From Methanobacteriota archaeon (GTDB lineage Archaea; Hydrothermarchaeota; Hydrothermarchaeia; Hydrothermarchaeales; BMS3B): a stretch of 33,612 bases of DNA. A model generated the notes under the pieces. It saw only the letters and a list, made by a program, of their open reading frames with translations, did no database searches and had not been told where the DNA came from. The translations under genes and the position numbers were made by a program. Where the stretch lies: the NCBI GenBank assembly GCA_013152685.1, contig JAADFX010000073.1:1-33612 (forward strand), read 5' to 3'. Positions 8,454-16,572 of this stretch are shown piece by piece; positions within the stretch are counted from its first letter, which is position 1, and each line of letters opens with the position of its first letter.

Positions 8454-8468
8454 GTGAAATGCACCTTT

Positions 8469-8485
8469 TCTTTAAAATAAATTTG
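8469..8485 (-). promoter_or_regulatory. TATA-like element for the cytochrome c maturation operon
   Basis: On the minus strand, aatttattttaaag lies about 20-30 nt ahead of the thioredoxin start in an AT-rich 100-bp gap. It is the only good promoter candidate for the three-gene operon. Confidence 0.45.
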
Positions 8486-8553
8486 CAGCTATTTAACTAC
8501 TTTTTTATTGCCAGAATGAAAAAAAGAAGGGGAGAAGGCTTTTCAGGGTGAAG

Positions 8554-9222
8554 CTAGAGCTCGTGGCTCTCCCCCGGCTGGAGAACCACAGCCTCTATGC
8601 CGAGCTCCTCCACAAGGCGTCTGAACTCCTCCCCACTCTCTTCCAGGATCGGGAAGGTGCCGAAGTGCATGGGTATTGCCAGCTCCGGCGAGACCAGCTC
8701 CACCGCCTTGGCGGCTATCCTGGCGTTCATGGTGTACCTGTCGCCTATGGGCACGAGCATAACCCTAGGCGAGAAGAGCTCGCCTATCAGGCGCATGTCC
8801 CCGAAGATGCCGGTGTCGCCAGCGTGGTAGACGCTCACCCCGTCCATCTCCACCACGTATCCGCAGGCGGAGCCCATGTAGCGCGTGGCATGGCTGCTGG
8901 AGTGCAGCGCCGGCACGAGGGTAACCCTCACCCCGTCCAGCTCAACGCTGCCGTAGATGTTCATCCCCTCCGCCTCTATGCCCTGCTCCTGCAGGAAAAC
9001 GGCTATCTCGTGGATCACGGCAATCTTCGGCTTTGTGCGCTTCGCTATCGCCACCGCATCCCCCAGGTGGTCCTCGTGGCCGTGGGTTATCAGCAGCACC
9101 TCGGGCGAGAGCTCCTCGGGCTTCACCCCCGCGAGGGGGTTGCCCGTTATAAAGGGGTCTATCAGCACCCGCCTGCTCCCCGAAAGCTCAAAACACGCAT
9201 GGCCGTACCAGGTTATCCGCAT
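8554..9222 (-). CDS. UPF0173 metal-dependent hydrolase (metallo-beta-lactamase fold)
   Basis: The protein is 222 residues from the start chosen here. It opens MRITWYGHACFEL, which is typical of UPF0173, and carries the metal site THGHEDHLGDA (H47, H49, D51, H52), with further ligands in HSSSHATRYMGS, YHAGDTG and IPMHFGTFP. The physiological substrate is unknown. The track starts at 9261, but ATG 9222 has a very strong ggaggaggtg 5 nt upstream and matches the family's N-terminus, so the extra 13 residues are probably not translated. It lies between the Ccm operon and the binding-protein gene, with no clear functional link. Confidence 0.9.
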   Translation of the reverse strand: MRITWYGHACFELSGSRRVLIDPFITGNPLAGVKPEELSPEVLLITHGHEDHLGDAVAIAKRTKPKIAVIHEIAVFLQEQGIEAEGMNIYGSVELDGVRVTLVPALHSSSHATRYMGSACGYVVEMDGVSVYHAGDTGIFGDMRLIGELFSPRVMLVPIGDRYTMNARIAAKAVELVSPELAIPMHFGTFPILEESGEEFRRLVEELGIEAVVLQPGESHEL

Positions 9223-9282
9223 CCAACCACCTCCTCCAGAGAGCCCGAAGGCTACCGTCAAAAATAAAAGGGGGAGCCGCCC

Positions 9283-10629
9283 CTAGGGCGGACCCGGCTC
9301 GTACCAGGGCGGAAGCTCAAACTCCGCCTCCTTCAGGTGGTCAGGCCAGACTATCTTAGGTCTCGGTTCGCCTATCTTGGGGTCGTAGCGCAGCTGCTGC
9401 ATGTACAGCTCGAACTTGCTCTCCCTGTAGTCCTCGCTGAACTTTATCTTCCCGCCCTTCATGGGCTCCACTATCTCGTCCATCTCAAGCCTGTTGAGCG
9501 CCTCCACAATCTTCGCCTTGTCCAGGCTGCCCGCGAGCTCAATCGCCCTTGCGGCGATGTATATGCCCTCGTAGGTGGAGGCACCCATCATGCTCGGGTA
9601 GTCACCGTACTTCTTGTAGAAGGCCTCCTTGAAGCGCTTGGCGCGCTCTCCCACCGGCGTGGGCGGCGTGGTGTAGGGGGAGAACCTGCTCTCCTGTATT
9701 GAGTAGTCGCCCCACTCACCCACATCGCGGTAGTAGTCCGGGTCGTCCGTCGCCTCCACGGCCAGGTAGATGGTGTTCAGCCCAACGTCGCGCCTTCCCT
9801 GCGTTACTAGGGGCACCTGCTCGTTCAGGAAGGTCGCGGGATAGACCACGTCCGGCTTCGCCGCCTTCACCGCCGTGAGTATGGTGCGGAAGTCGCTCTC
9901 GCCGCGCTTGAACTTCTCCTCGGCCACGATTGTTATCTTGAGGTTGTGCTTCTCGATGGCCTTCTTAACGCCCTCGAGCACGCCCTCGCCGTACTTGCCC
10001 TCCTGGTACACCACCGCAAGGCGGAGCTTCCTGTCATCGCTGAAGCCGAACTTCTTGTTAATCGCCGGCCTTATCACCTGGTCCACGAAGAGCATCGTCG
10101 CCTCGGAGTAGTCGTCGGTGGTGGGGCAGTGGTGGAAGAAGGTGGATGTGTCTATGTCAGTCCTCCTGGTGATAAGGGGTGAGCTCGCACCGGTGATTAT
10201 GAAGGGCATCCTGTGCTCAGCCGCCACCACCTGGCCGGCGTAGGTGATGCTGCTTGAAAAGCCTCCCACCAGCACGTGCACCCTGTCCTCGGTAATCAGC
10301 TTTGTTATCGCCTTCACACCGCCCTGAGTGGAGGTCTCCGTATCGCCCCTGTAGAGCTTCAGCGGCAGCTTCCTGTCGTACTCCTTCACGTAGACGCCGC
10401 CCTGAGCGTTTATCTCCTCTATCGCGAGCTCTGCCGCTTCGAGCATGTCGTTGCCGGTGGTGCTCGCAGGCCCGGTTAGCGGCGCCACAAGACCAATGCG
10501 TATCGCCTCGGGTGCTTCGGGGGCAGCCCCGGCTGCCTTCTCAGCCTTGGGCTCCTCTGCCTTTTGGGCGCATCCAGCGATAAGCGCCGGAAGCAGCAGG
10601 AGCAGCAGAATCTTCCATGTTTTTCTCAA
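9283..10629 (-). CDS. Branched-chain amino acid-type ABC transporter substrate-binding lipoprotein
   Basis: About 449 residues from the preferred start. The lipobox LLPALIAGC is followed by an Ala/Glu/Lys linker and a type 1 periplasmic-binding domain (IRIGLVAPLTGPASTTGNDM, GGVKAITKLITEDRVHVLVGG) of the LivJ/Peripla_BP_6 group. Such proteins capture amino acids, amides or short organic acids. I chose TTG at 10629 because cacctcc on the plus strand gives a GGAGGTG SD 6 nt ahead; the track start at 10665 would put the leader inverted repeat inside the coding region. No permease or ATPase of the Liv family is next to it, so its transporter must be elsewhere. Confidence 0.88.
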   Translation of the reverse strand: MRKTWKILLLLLLPALIAGCAQKAEEPKAEKAAGAAPEAPEAIRIGLVAPLTGPASTTGNDMLEAAELAIEEINAQGGVYVKEYDRKLPLKLYRGDTETSTQGGVKAITKLITEDRVHVLVGGFSSSITYAGQVVAAEHRMPFIITGASSPLITRRTDIDTSTFFHHCPTTDDYSEATMLFVDQVIRPAINKKFGFSDDRKLRLAVVYQEGKYGEGVLEGVKKAIEKHNLKITIVAEEKFKRGESDFRTILTAVKAAKPDVVYPATFLNEQVPLVTQGRRDVGLNTIYLAVEATDDPDYYRDVGEWGDYSIQESRFSPYTTPPTPVGERAKRFKEAFYKKYGDYPSMMGASTYEGIYIAARAIELAGSLDKAKIVEALNRLEMDEIVEPMKGGKIKFSEDYRESKFELYMQQLRYDPKIGEPRPKIVWPDHLKEAEFELPPWYEPGPP

Positions 10630-10643
10630 CCTCGGCACCTCCT

Positions 10644-10665
10644 GTGCTATGTCAATACATAGCAC
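10644..10665. promoter_or_regulatory. Perfect 9-bp inverted repeat in the binding-protein leader
   Basis: GTGCTATGT-caat-ACATAGCAC, with arms of 9 bp and a 4-nt spacer. It lies about 20-40 nt downstream of a TATA-like aattataaat (about 10685-10694 on the minus strand) and 1 nt upstream of the GGAGGTG SD. It could be a repressor operator at the transcription start or an RNA hairpin abutting the ribosome-binding site. Confidence 0.7.
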
Positions 10666-10719
10666 CCTAGGAGGTGGAGGGTATTTATAATTTTTGGAGC
10701 CCGGTGCCGGACAGGGTGC

Positions 10720-11580
10720 TCAGCTGCCGCTGACCACCGTCAGGAAGATCTCCTCCAGGCTGGAGGTGTGGTTCTCTATGTCCAGGATCTCGCCCCCGCT
10801 GTGCACCACCTCTCCAGCAATTGCGTTCAGCTCTTCCAGGCTGGTGCAGGTCACCACCCTGCTGCCTGAGCCCCTTGAGCCAGGCGACCTGAACCTGAGG
10901 GTGTACCTGACGCCTCCAAACCTCCGCTTTATCTCCCTCACGCCGCCCTGGGCCACAACCCTTCCCCCCTTGAGTATCACCACCCTGTCGCAGAGCCTCT
11001 CCGCCTGGTAGAGGTTGTGGGTGGTCATCAGTATGGTCTTCCTGCCCCTCAGCCTCCGGATGTACTCCATCAGCTGGGCGGAGGTTATTGGGTCCAGGCC
11101 CGAGGCGGGCTCGTCGTAAACGAGCAGCTCCGGGTCGTTGATGAGGGAGCGGGCGATCATCACCTTGCGCCTCATCCCCTTGGACATCTCGCCCAGCCTG
11201 CGCTCCCTGTGGCTGAGACAGAGCTCGTCCAGCACCCTCTCCGCCCTTCGCCTGGCCTCCTCCCTCTCAACCCCGTAAACATCCGCGAAGAAGTCCAGGT
11301 ACTCGAGGGCGGTCATTTCCTCGTAAACGGGGCTCTCCTCGGGCAGGTAGCCGATGAGCCGCTTTGCCTCCTCCGGGGCATTGCGCATGCAGTAGCCGGC
11401 AACGGAGATTTCCCCCCGGGAGGGCTCCACAAGCCCCACAATCATCTTTATTATTGAGGTCTTTCCGGCTCCGTTGGGGCCCACAACGCCGACTATCTCA
11501 CCCCTCCCCACGCTAAAGGAGACGTCATCAACTGCGAGAAAATCGCCGTACATCTTTGAGAGGTTCCTGACTTCGAGCAC
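10720..11580 (-). CDS. ABC-2 type exporter ATPase
   Basis: An ABC ATPase of about 287 residues. It has Walker A VGPNGAGKTS (from about residue 33), a signature region MSKGMRRKV, Walker B ELLVYDEPASGLDP and the switch His in MTTHNLYQAE. The closest group is the CcmA/NatA/drug-exporter ATPases. The track begins at 11787, but the first 69 residues do not look like an ABC domain and extend past a TATA-like cccttaagta near 11615. I prefer GTG 11580, giving MLEVRNLSKMYG; GTG codons at 11586 and 11589 are alternatives. It diverges from the two permeases at 11681 and 13486, with which it should form one exporter. Confidence 0.88.
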   Translation of the reverse strand: MLEVRNLSKMYGDFLAVDDVSFSVGRGEIVGVVGPNGAGKTSIIKMIVGLVEPSRGEISVAGYCMRNAPEEAKRLIGYLPEESPVYEEMTALEYLDFFADVYGVEREEARRRAERVLDELCLSHRERRLGEMSKGMRRKVMIARSLINDPELLVYDEPASGLDPITSAQLMEYIRRLRGRKTILMTTHNLYQAERLCDRVVILKGGRVVAQGGVREIKRRFGGVRYTLRFRSPGSRGSGSRVVTCTSLEELNAIAGEVVHSGGEILDIENHTSSLEEIFLTVVSGS

Positions 11581-11655
11581 GCAAACCACCGGGTGAGTTT
11601 CTGGCAGCCGGGTACTTAAGGGTTGTTTTTCAGGCATCGAAACAAAAAGGTTAAT

Positions 11656-11672
11656 AGATTTCCCGGAAATCT
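11656..11672. promoter_or_regulatory. 17-bp palindrome between TATA box and start of the ABC-2 permease
   Basis: AGATTTCC-c-GGAAATCT is a perfect palindrome with 8-bp arms. It sits just after a TATA-like ggttaatag and 8 nt before the ATG at 11681, where a repressor would block transcription start. It lies in the divergent promoter region and could control both directions. Confidence 0.65.
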
Positions 11673-11680
11673 GACACAAA

Positions 11681-13489
11681 ATGAATTTCGGCAACGTGCT
11701 GACTGTTTCAAGGTGGGAGCTCAGGCGCTCAAGGGGGAGGTTCAGCGTTGGCGTGCTGCTTCCCGCCGTCCTGCTGACCGCCTCCATGATGGTGCTGCTG
11801 CTCCTCTACCTGACGTCACCCTCCCCCGCTCCGCTGTACTCGGCAGGCGTTCTTAGGGAGGACAGGGTCCTGCTCCAGGCAATGGAGTACGACGGGAGGT
11901 TCAGGGTGGTCGAGGCCGGAGGCGACGCCAGGGAGATGCTAACTGAGGGCGAGCTGGACCTCCTCCTGACCAGCTCCCCGGAGGGCACCCTGGTTCTGTA
12001 CGCACCCACGGATAAGTCGCTCGCGGCGCTCAGCGCCCTCGAGGAGGCGGTGAAGCTTTACAAGACGCTCACCCTCTTCGCCGTGGAGGGGGAGCAGGTG
12101 AACTACGCCTTCCCTCTCTGGATACAGACCCACCAGCTGAAGCGCAGTGTGGAGTTCCAGTACTTCGCCCTCCCCGGGGATGAGGGAGAGAGCCCCCGCA
12201 GGGAGGGTGGCGGAGGAGGCCCGGGGGTCCTGGTGGAGGAGGAGTCTGCCCCGGAGGCGCTGCCCCGCTCCCAGGTGGCGGAGCTCCTGGAGGACTACCG
12301 GCGGGGTCTGCGCATAGACACCTCGGGGATACGCACAGAGGAGGCCAGGATAACCCTGCCCGCCCTCTTCTCACCTCCCCTGCCCTTCACGTCGGTGCTG
12401 CTCGCCTTTATAATCGCCCTGCCCATATACCTATCCTCCCAGTTCTACGCCACCAGCATGCTGGAGGAGAGGAACCTGCGCAGGGCGGAGGTGCTGCTCG
12501 CCTCGCCGCTCTCCGCCTGGGAGGTGGTGGCCGGCAAGACGCTCGCCCACCTTCTCCTCGCCCTGGGAGGAGTGGCGGCGGTGGCGCTGGTGCTGCGCAG
12601 AAAGCTGGAGGCTGAGGTGCTCCTGGTGTTTCTCCCCGTTGTGCTCCTGTTCCTCTCGGTGTCGCTGCTCGCCTCGGTGCTGAGCAGGAGCTACAGGGAG
12701 AACTCCTTCATTCTCATCTTCACCTCGGTGGCCATGTTCTCCTTCCTCTTCTTCCCGGCAATGTTTGTGAATGTGCACGCGGTGAGCGGCATCTCGCCCG
12801 TCTCCCTGCTGGTTGACGTCTTCGAGGGGGGTGAGATAACACCCGGGGAATACCTGCTCTCCACCATGCCCCTCACCCTCGCCGCAGGGGTGCTGTTTGT
12901 GCTGGCATCGGGAATATTCGCCGGCGAGGTGCACCTGTGCCAGAGGGGCACTGGTGACAGGGTCCTCTACGGGATAAATCTGCTCTGGAGGCGTGCGGGC
13001 GGAACACCGGCGGCGGCGCTCCTCCTGGGAGCCGCTGCCGCAGCTGTAGCCTACCTGCTTGAGCTGGGTTACATAGTTGCCCTCTTCCAGCTGCCCCTCC
13101 CCCAGTCCCTCTACGGGCTGATTGCGCTGGGGGCATACACCGAGGAGCTGCTGAAGGCGCTGGTTGTGGCGGGAATTGTGAGGTACTCCAGGCTCCGGCC
13201 CGGGATGGTGCTCATCGCCGGCGCTGTGTGCGGCGCCGGATTCTTCCTGGGGGAGAAGCTCATTGCCCTGTCCACGCTTGCCCAGCTCTCCGGCTCCCTC
13301 TTCTGGCAGGCGCTCATGGAGGGGAGGGGCCTCCTCCTGGCCCTCCTGCTGCAGGTCTCCCTTACACTCCTCACCGCCGCGGGGCTTGTGCTGAGCGGTG
13401 GCAGGCTGAGGGGCAGGTTCATCCCCGCCCTGGTGCTGGCGGGTGGGCACCTCCTCTACAACCTCCGCCAGGTGGGTGGTGTGCTGTGA
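11681..13489 (+). CDS. ABC-2 permease fused to a C-terminal PrsW-like intramembrane protease domain
   Basis: A 602-residue membrane protein. The first part, to about residue 410, is an ABC-2 permease: one helix near the N-terminus, a large extracytoplasmic loop of about 200 residues with a Gly/Glu-rich patch, then a helix bundle containing LEERNLRRAEVLLASPLS, the typical ABC-2 coupling region. The last ~120 residues resemble PrsW-type glutamic membrane proteases: TEELLK (E488, E489, K492), GAGFFLGEK (E525) and GGHLLYNL (H590, N594), each in a hydrophobic helix. Such proteases cleave membrane-bound regulators such as anti-sigma factors. The gene ends in a GTGA overlap with the second permease. 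The permease part is sure; the protease assignment rests on motifs. Confidence 0.85.
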   Translation: MNFGNVLTVSRWELRRSRGRFSVGVLLPAVLLTASMMVLLLLYLTSPSPAPLYSAGVLREDRVLLQAMEYDGRFRVVEAGGDAREMLTEGELDLLLTSSPEGTLVLYAPTDKSLAALSALEEAVKLYKTLTLFAVEGEQVNYAFPLWIQTHQLKRSVEFQYFALPGDEGESPRREGGGGGPGVLVEEESAPEALPRSQVAELLEDYRRGLRIDTSGIRTEEARITLPALFSPPLPFTSVLLAFIIALPIYLSSQFYATSMLEERNLRRAEVLLASPLSAWEVVAGKTLAHLLLALGGVAAVALVLRRKLEAEVLLVFLPVVLLFLSVSLLASVLSRSYRENSFILIFTSVAMFSFLFFPAMFVNVHAVSGISPVSLLVDVFEGGEITPGEYLLSTMPLTLAAGVLFVLASGIFAGEVHLCQRGTGDRVLYGINLLWRRAGGTPAAALLLGAAAAAVAYLLELGYIVALFQLPLPQSLYGLIALGAYTEELLKALVVAGIVRYSRLRPGMVLIAGAVCGAGFFLGEKLIALSTLAQLSGSLFWQALMEGRGLLLALLLQVSLTLLTAAGLVLSGGRLRGRFIPALVLAGGHLLYNLRQVGGVL

Positions 13490-14571
13490 GGGTGCTTGCC
13501 CTTGCGAAGAAGGAGTTCTCCGCCCTCATGAGGGAGAAGACGCTGCTCCTCACAGTCCTCGTCCAGCTGCTGGTGGCGGCCTTCTCGGCGCTGCTTGCAA
13601 CGGGGCTGGTGAGCTACGCATCCCCGGAGGCGATCACCGCCGTCTCGGGGGAGAGGGTCAGCCTGGCCGTTGTGGGGGCGGACTGGCGCCTCCTCAGCCT
13701 CCTGAGGGAGGAGGGGCGCCTCAACCTGGAGGTGTACGCCGAGTTTTCCGGGGCCGTGGACGACTTCTACTCCCACAGGGTGGACGGCATCCTGGTGGTC
13801 ACCAGGGGGGAGGACAGACTCTCAGACCCCGTGAAGATAGACCTGTACCTGCCGAGCAACGACATCAGGGGGACGCTGGTCGCCGCCTACCTGAAGGAGC
13901 CCCTGGAGAGGTACGAGGAGGTGCTGCGCAGGGAGCGGCTGCACCTTCTTCCGCCGGAGATAAGGGAGGTGCTGGGCTATGAGCTCGCCTTCCCGGACAC
14001 CGACACCCACCCGGGCTACTTTGAGTTCATCTACGGCGTGCTCATCCCCCTGCTCCTGCTGGCGCCCGCCTTCATAGCGGGAGGGCTCGTCATCGACCTC
14101 TTTACGGAGGAAAGGGAGAAGAAGACGCTCCAGCTCCTGATGGCATCCCCCGTGAGTCTGCTTCAGATAGTGAATGCAAAGGTGCTGGTATCCCTGTCGG
14201 TGGTGCCCATCCAGAGCTTCCTGTGGATAAGGCTGCTGGAGTTCAACGGCATAGCTGTTGAGCGGGAGGGGCTTCTGATTCTCCTCGTGAGCGGCGTCGC
14301 CCTGGTGCTGGTGGTTTCCGGGGCGCTCATCGCCGTCTTCACCGGCAGGAGGAGCACGGCACACCTGCTCTACTCCCTCCTGCTGATGAACTTCTTCCTC
14401 GCCGGGATGCGGCTGGGGGAGCTCTCCCCCTTCGGAATGGCCACCTCCCTCGCCACCGGCGGCAGCTACAGCCCCCTCCTCCTTCTCCTGCTGGTTGTGC
14501 TGCCCCTGCCCCTGTACCTGGTGCTGGCGCGAGTGTGCATGAGAGCCAGAAAAGCGGGCGTCGCCGCCTAG
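13486..14571 (+). CDS. ABC-2 type permease, second membrane subunit
   Basis: A 361-residue permease. One hydrophobic helix near residues 20-45 is followed by a large extracytoplasmic domain, then helices beginning GVLIPLLLLAPAFIAGGL and the coupling segment FTEEREKKTLQLLMASPVS, a hallmark of NatB-like ABC-2 permeases. The track starts at 13228 in a frame that overlaps the previous gene. I place the start at GTG 13486, which overlaps the preceding TGA as GTGA and gives MRVLALAKKEFSALMREK, the expected N-terminus. With the fused permease and the divergent ATPase it should make a heterodimeric exporter; the substrate is unknown. Confidence 0.88.
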   Translation: MRVLALAKKEFSALMREKTLLLTVLVQLLVAAFSALLATGLVSYASPEAITAVSGERVSLAVVGADWRLLSLLREEGRLNLEVYAEFSGAVDDFYSHRVDGILVVTRGEDRLSDPVKIDLYLPSNDIRGTLVAAYLKEPLERYEEVLRRERLHLLPPEIREVLGYELAFPDTDTHPGYFEFIYGVLIPLLLLAPAFIAGGLVIDLFTEEREKKTLQLLMASPVSLLQIVNAKVLVSLSVVPIQSFLWIRLLEFNGIAVEREGLLILLVSGVALVLVVSGALIAVFTGRRSTAHLLYSLLLMNFFLAGMRLGELSPFGMATSLATGGSYSPLLLLLLVVLPLPLYLVLARVCMRARKAGVAA

Positions 14572-14623
14572 GGGGATGACGCTCTGCCAAGCTCGGAGCA
14601 GGAAAGTTTCCATTGTGAAACAC

Positions 14624-14640
14624 GAAAAGACTATATCCCG
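14624..14640 (+). promoter_or_regulatory. TATA-like element for the GGR-family gene
   Basis: The sequence aaaagactatatccc lies about 25-35 nt ahead of the ATG at 14661 in the 89-bp gap after the permease. It suggests an independent promoter. Confidence 0.45.
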
Positions 14641-14660
14641 CCCGGTGGAGTTAGTTGGTG

Positions 14661-15767
14661 ATGGAGGAGTACGACGCAATTATAGTGGGGGCGAGCTTTG
14701 CCGGCCTCGCCACAGCCCGCTTTGCCAGGGGCGGCCGGGTGCTGGTTCTTGAGAGGGACCCCAGGCTCGGAGCCAGGCAGCGCTCCACCTGCGCAGCGCC
14801 GGAGAGCTGGGTAAGGCGGCTGGGAGCCGGCGGGAGCATCCTGGGGGTGATGGACAGGCTGGTGGTGCACACACCGGGGGGAAGGGAGATACCCATAACC
14901 ATGCCCGAGCGCTACTGCACCCTGGACTACGCCGCCTTCTGCCGCCTGGTGGCTGAGAATCTGGAGGCTGAGGTGAGGACGGGGGCGGAGGTCACCCGCG
15001 TGGAGGCGGGGGCTGGGAGCGGCTTCACCCTCCACTCCACCGGGGGCACCTTCTCCTCGCGGGTGGTGGTGGACGCCAGCGGCTGGAGGGCGGCAGTTGC
15101 CTCGCAGCTCATGGCAGGCTACTCCGGCGCGCCACTTGCCAGAGGCATTGAAACAGAGGTGGAGTACGAGGTGGACGAGGTGCACATATACCTGGGGAAC
15201 CGCATCGCCCCCGGAGGCTACGCCTGGGTGTTCCCCCTCGATAACGGCCGCGCCAGGGTGGGCCTGGGCAGCCTAAGGGAGGTGAACCTCCTGGAGCTCA
15301 ACAGGCGCTTCATGAGGCACCTGGGCGTAGATAGCTGGGGAAGCCACCACGGCGGTGTAATCCCGTGCTCAGGTCTCCGGGACCCCGTGGCCGGGGGCGT
15401 CTTCGTGGTCGGCGACGCCGCCGGTCAGGTGCTTCCGGGCACAGCGGAGGGGATAAGGAAGTGCTTTGTGTACGCTGAGCTGTGCGGCAGGGTGATATCC
15501 AGGGTGCTCTCGGGGGAGCTCCCGCTGGAGGAGGCGCTGCGCACCTACAGGCGGGGGGTGCTCAGGGCGAAGGAGTTCTACGACACAATGCTGGCGATTC
15601 AGAGGATTGCCTACAGGCTGCCTGACAGGGTTCTTGAGGAGGTCCTCTCCAGGGTGGGGAGCCGCCAGCTGGTGCAGCGGATTGTGGGCGCCTACTTCGC
15701 CGAGAACAGGGGCGGCGTTGACCTAACAGGCGTTGCGAGCTACCTCAGGCTGGTGGGCAGGCTGTAG
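14661..15767 (+). CDS. Geranylgeranyl reductase family FAD-dependent oxidoreductase
   Basis: A 368-residue flavoprotein. The N-terminal Rossmann fold reads YDAIIVGASFAGLATA, the family signature is YAWVFP, and the second FAD motif is GDAAGQVLPGTAEGIRKC. Members saturate the isoprenoid chains of archaeal lipids or quinones; others act on different substrates, so the exact role is uncertain. I chose ATG 14661, with ggtggag about 10 nt upstream; GTG 14658 and TTG 14655 are in frame and only one or two codons earlier. The next gene begins 1 nt after its stop, so the two are probably cotranscribed. Confidence 0.9.
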   Translation: MEEYDAIIVGASFAGLATARFARGGRVLVLERDPRLGARQRSTCAAPESWVRRLGAGGSILGVMDRLVVHTPGGREIPITMPERYCTLDYAAFCRLVAENLEAEVRTGAEVTRVEAGAGSGFTLHSTGGTFSSRVVVDASGWRAAVASQLMAGYSGAPLARGIETEVEYEVDEVHIYLGNRIAPGGYAWVFPLDNGRARVGLGSLREVNLLELNRRFMRHLGVDSWGSHHGGVIPCSGLRDPVAGGVFVVGDAAGQVLPGTAEGIRKCFVYAELCGRVISRVLSGELPLEEALRTYRRGVLRAKEFYDTMLAIQRIAYRLPDRVLEEVLSRVGSRQLVQRIVGAYFAENRGGVDLTGVASYLRLVGRL

Positions 15768-15768
15768 C

Positions 15769-16572
15769 ATGTACGTGGTAAAGGCTTCCGGCAGGAGGGA
15801 GAGGTTCAGCAGGGCAAAGGTGGAGAGAACCCTCCGCAGGGCGGGGGCAGGGAGAAAGCTAGCCGCAGAGATCGCCAGGCGCGTGGAGGAGGAAGCCCGC
15901 GACGGCATAACCACCTCTGAACTCTACCGCCGGATTATGGAGATGCTGGAGTCCCACCCCGGGGTGGCACAGCGCTACTCCCTCAAGAAGGCAATAATGC
16001 GCCTCGGTCCGAGCGGATACCCCTTCGAGACCTACCTCGCCAGGGTGCTCCAGGAGTACGGGTACTCCACACAGCTCCGGGTTAAGCTCAGAGGCGAGTG
16101 CGTCACCCACGAGGTTGACATCATCGCGGCGCGGGGCAGGAGGAGGGCGATGGTGGAGGTGAAGTTCCACAACTCCCCGGGCACCTACATCGACCTCAAG
16201 GAGGCGATGTACACCTACGCCAGGTTCCTGGACACCCGCCGCCGGAACAGCTTCACAGAGGCATGGCTGAGCTGCAACACCCGCACCTCCCCCCAGGCCA
16301 GGGAGTATGCCGAGTGCGTTGGTCTCAGGCTCCTGTGCTGGAAGTACCCGCCGGGCAGGGGGCTGGAGAGGCTCATAGACGGCAGGAAGCTTTACCCCAT
16401 AACCGCCCTCAGGGGTGTGGACGGCGGCGTGGTGGGCGCCTTCTCCAGGGCGGGCTACATGCTGATAAAGGACCTGCTGGATGTGCCTCCCGCCAGGCTG
16501 GCGGACGCCACCGGGCTGCCGCGGCAGAAGCTCGAGCGGCTGGTGGAGCTCGCCAGGGAGGCGGTGGCCTAG
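15769..16572 (+). CDS. ATP-cone, PD-(D/E)XK nuclease-like and C-terminal HhH-like protein
   Basis: A 267-residue three-part protein. Residues 1-80 look like an ATP-cone (VVKASGRRERFSRAKVERTL), a nucleotide-sensing module best known from ribonucleotide reductases. Residues 85-140 form a PD-(D/E)XK core with E87, D117 in HEVDIIA and E130-V-K132 in MVEVKFH. Residues 237-267 (LLDVPPARLADATGLPRQKLERLVELA) look helix-hairpin-helix-like. This suggests a nucleotide-gated DNA nuclease. The start is ATG 15769, one base after the reductase stop; the track's 15733 start lies inside the reductase. The 3' end overlaps convergent pscS by 4 nt. Confidence 0.85.
   Translation: MYVVKASGRRERFSRAKVERTLRRAGAGRKLAAEIARRVEEEARDGITTSELYRRIMEMLESHPGVAQRYSLKKAIMRLGPSGYPFETYLARVLQEYGYSTQLRVKLRGECVTHEVDIIAARGRRRAMVEVKFHNSPGTYIDLKEAMYTYARFLDTRRRNSFTEAWLSCNTRTSPQAREYAECVGLRLLCWKYPPGRGLERLIDGRKLYPITALRGVDGGVVGAFSRAGYMLIKDLLDVPPARLADATGLPRQKLERLVELAREAVA

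Noticed and set aside
12431-13450. 339-aa minus-strand ORF opposite the permease-protease gene
   Set aside because: His/Gln/Glu-rich composition typical of antisense translation of a GC-rich membrane gene; no domain visible.
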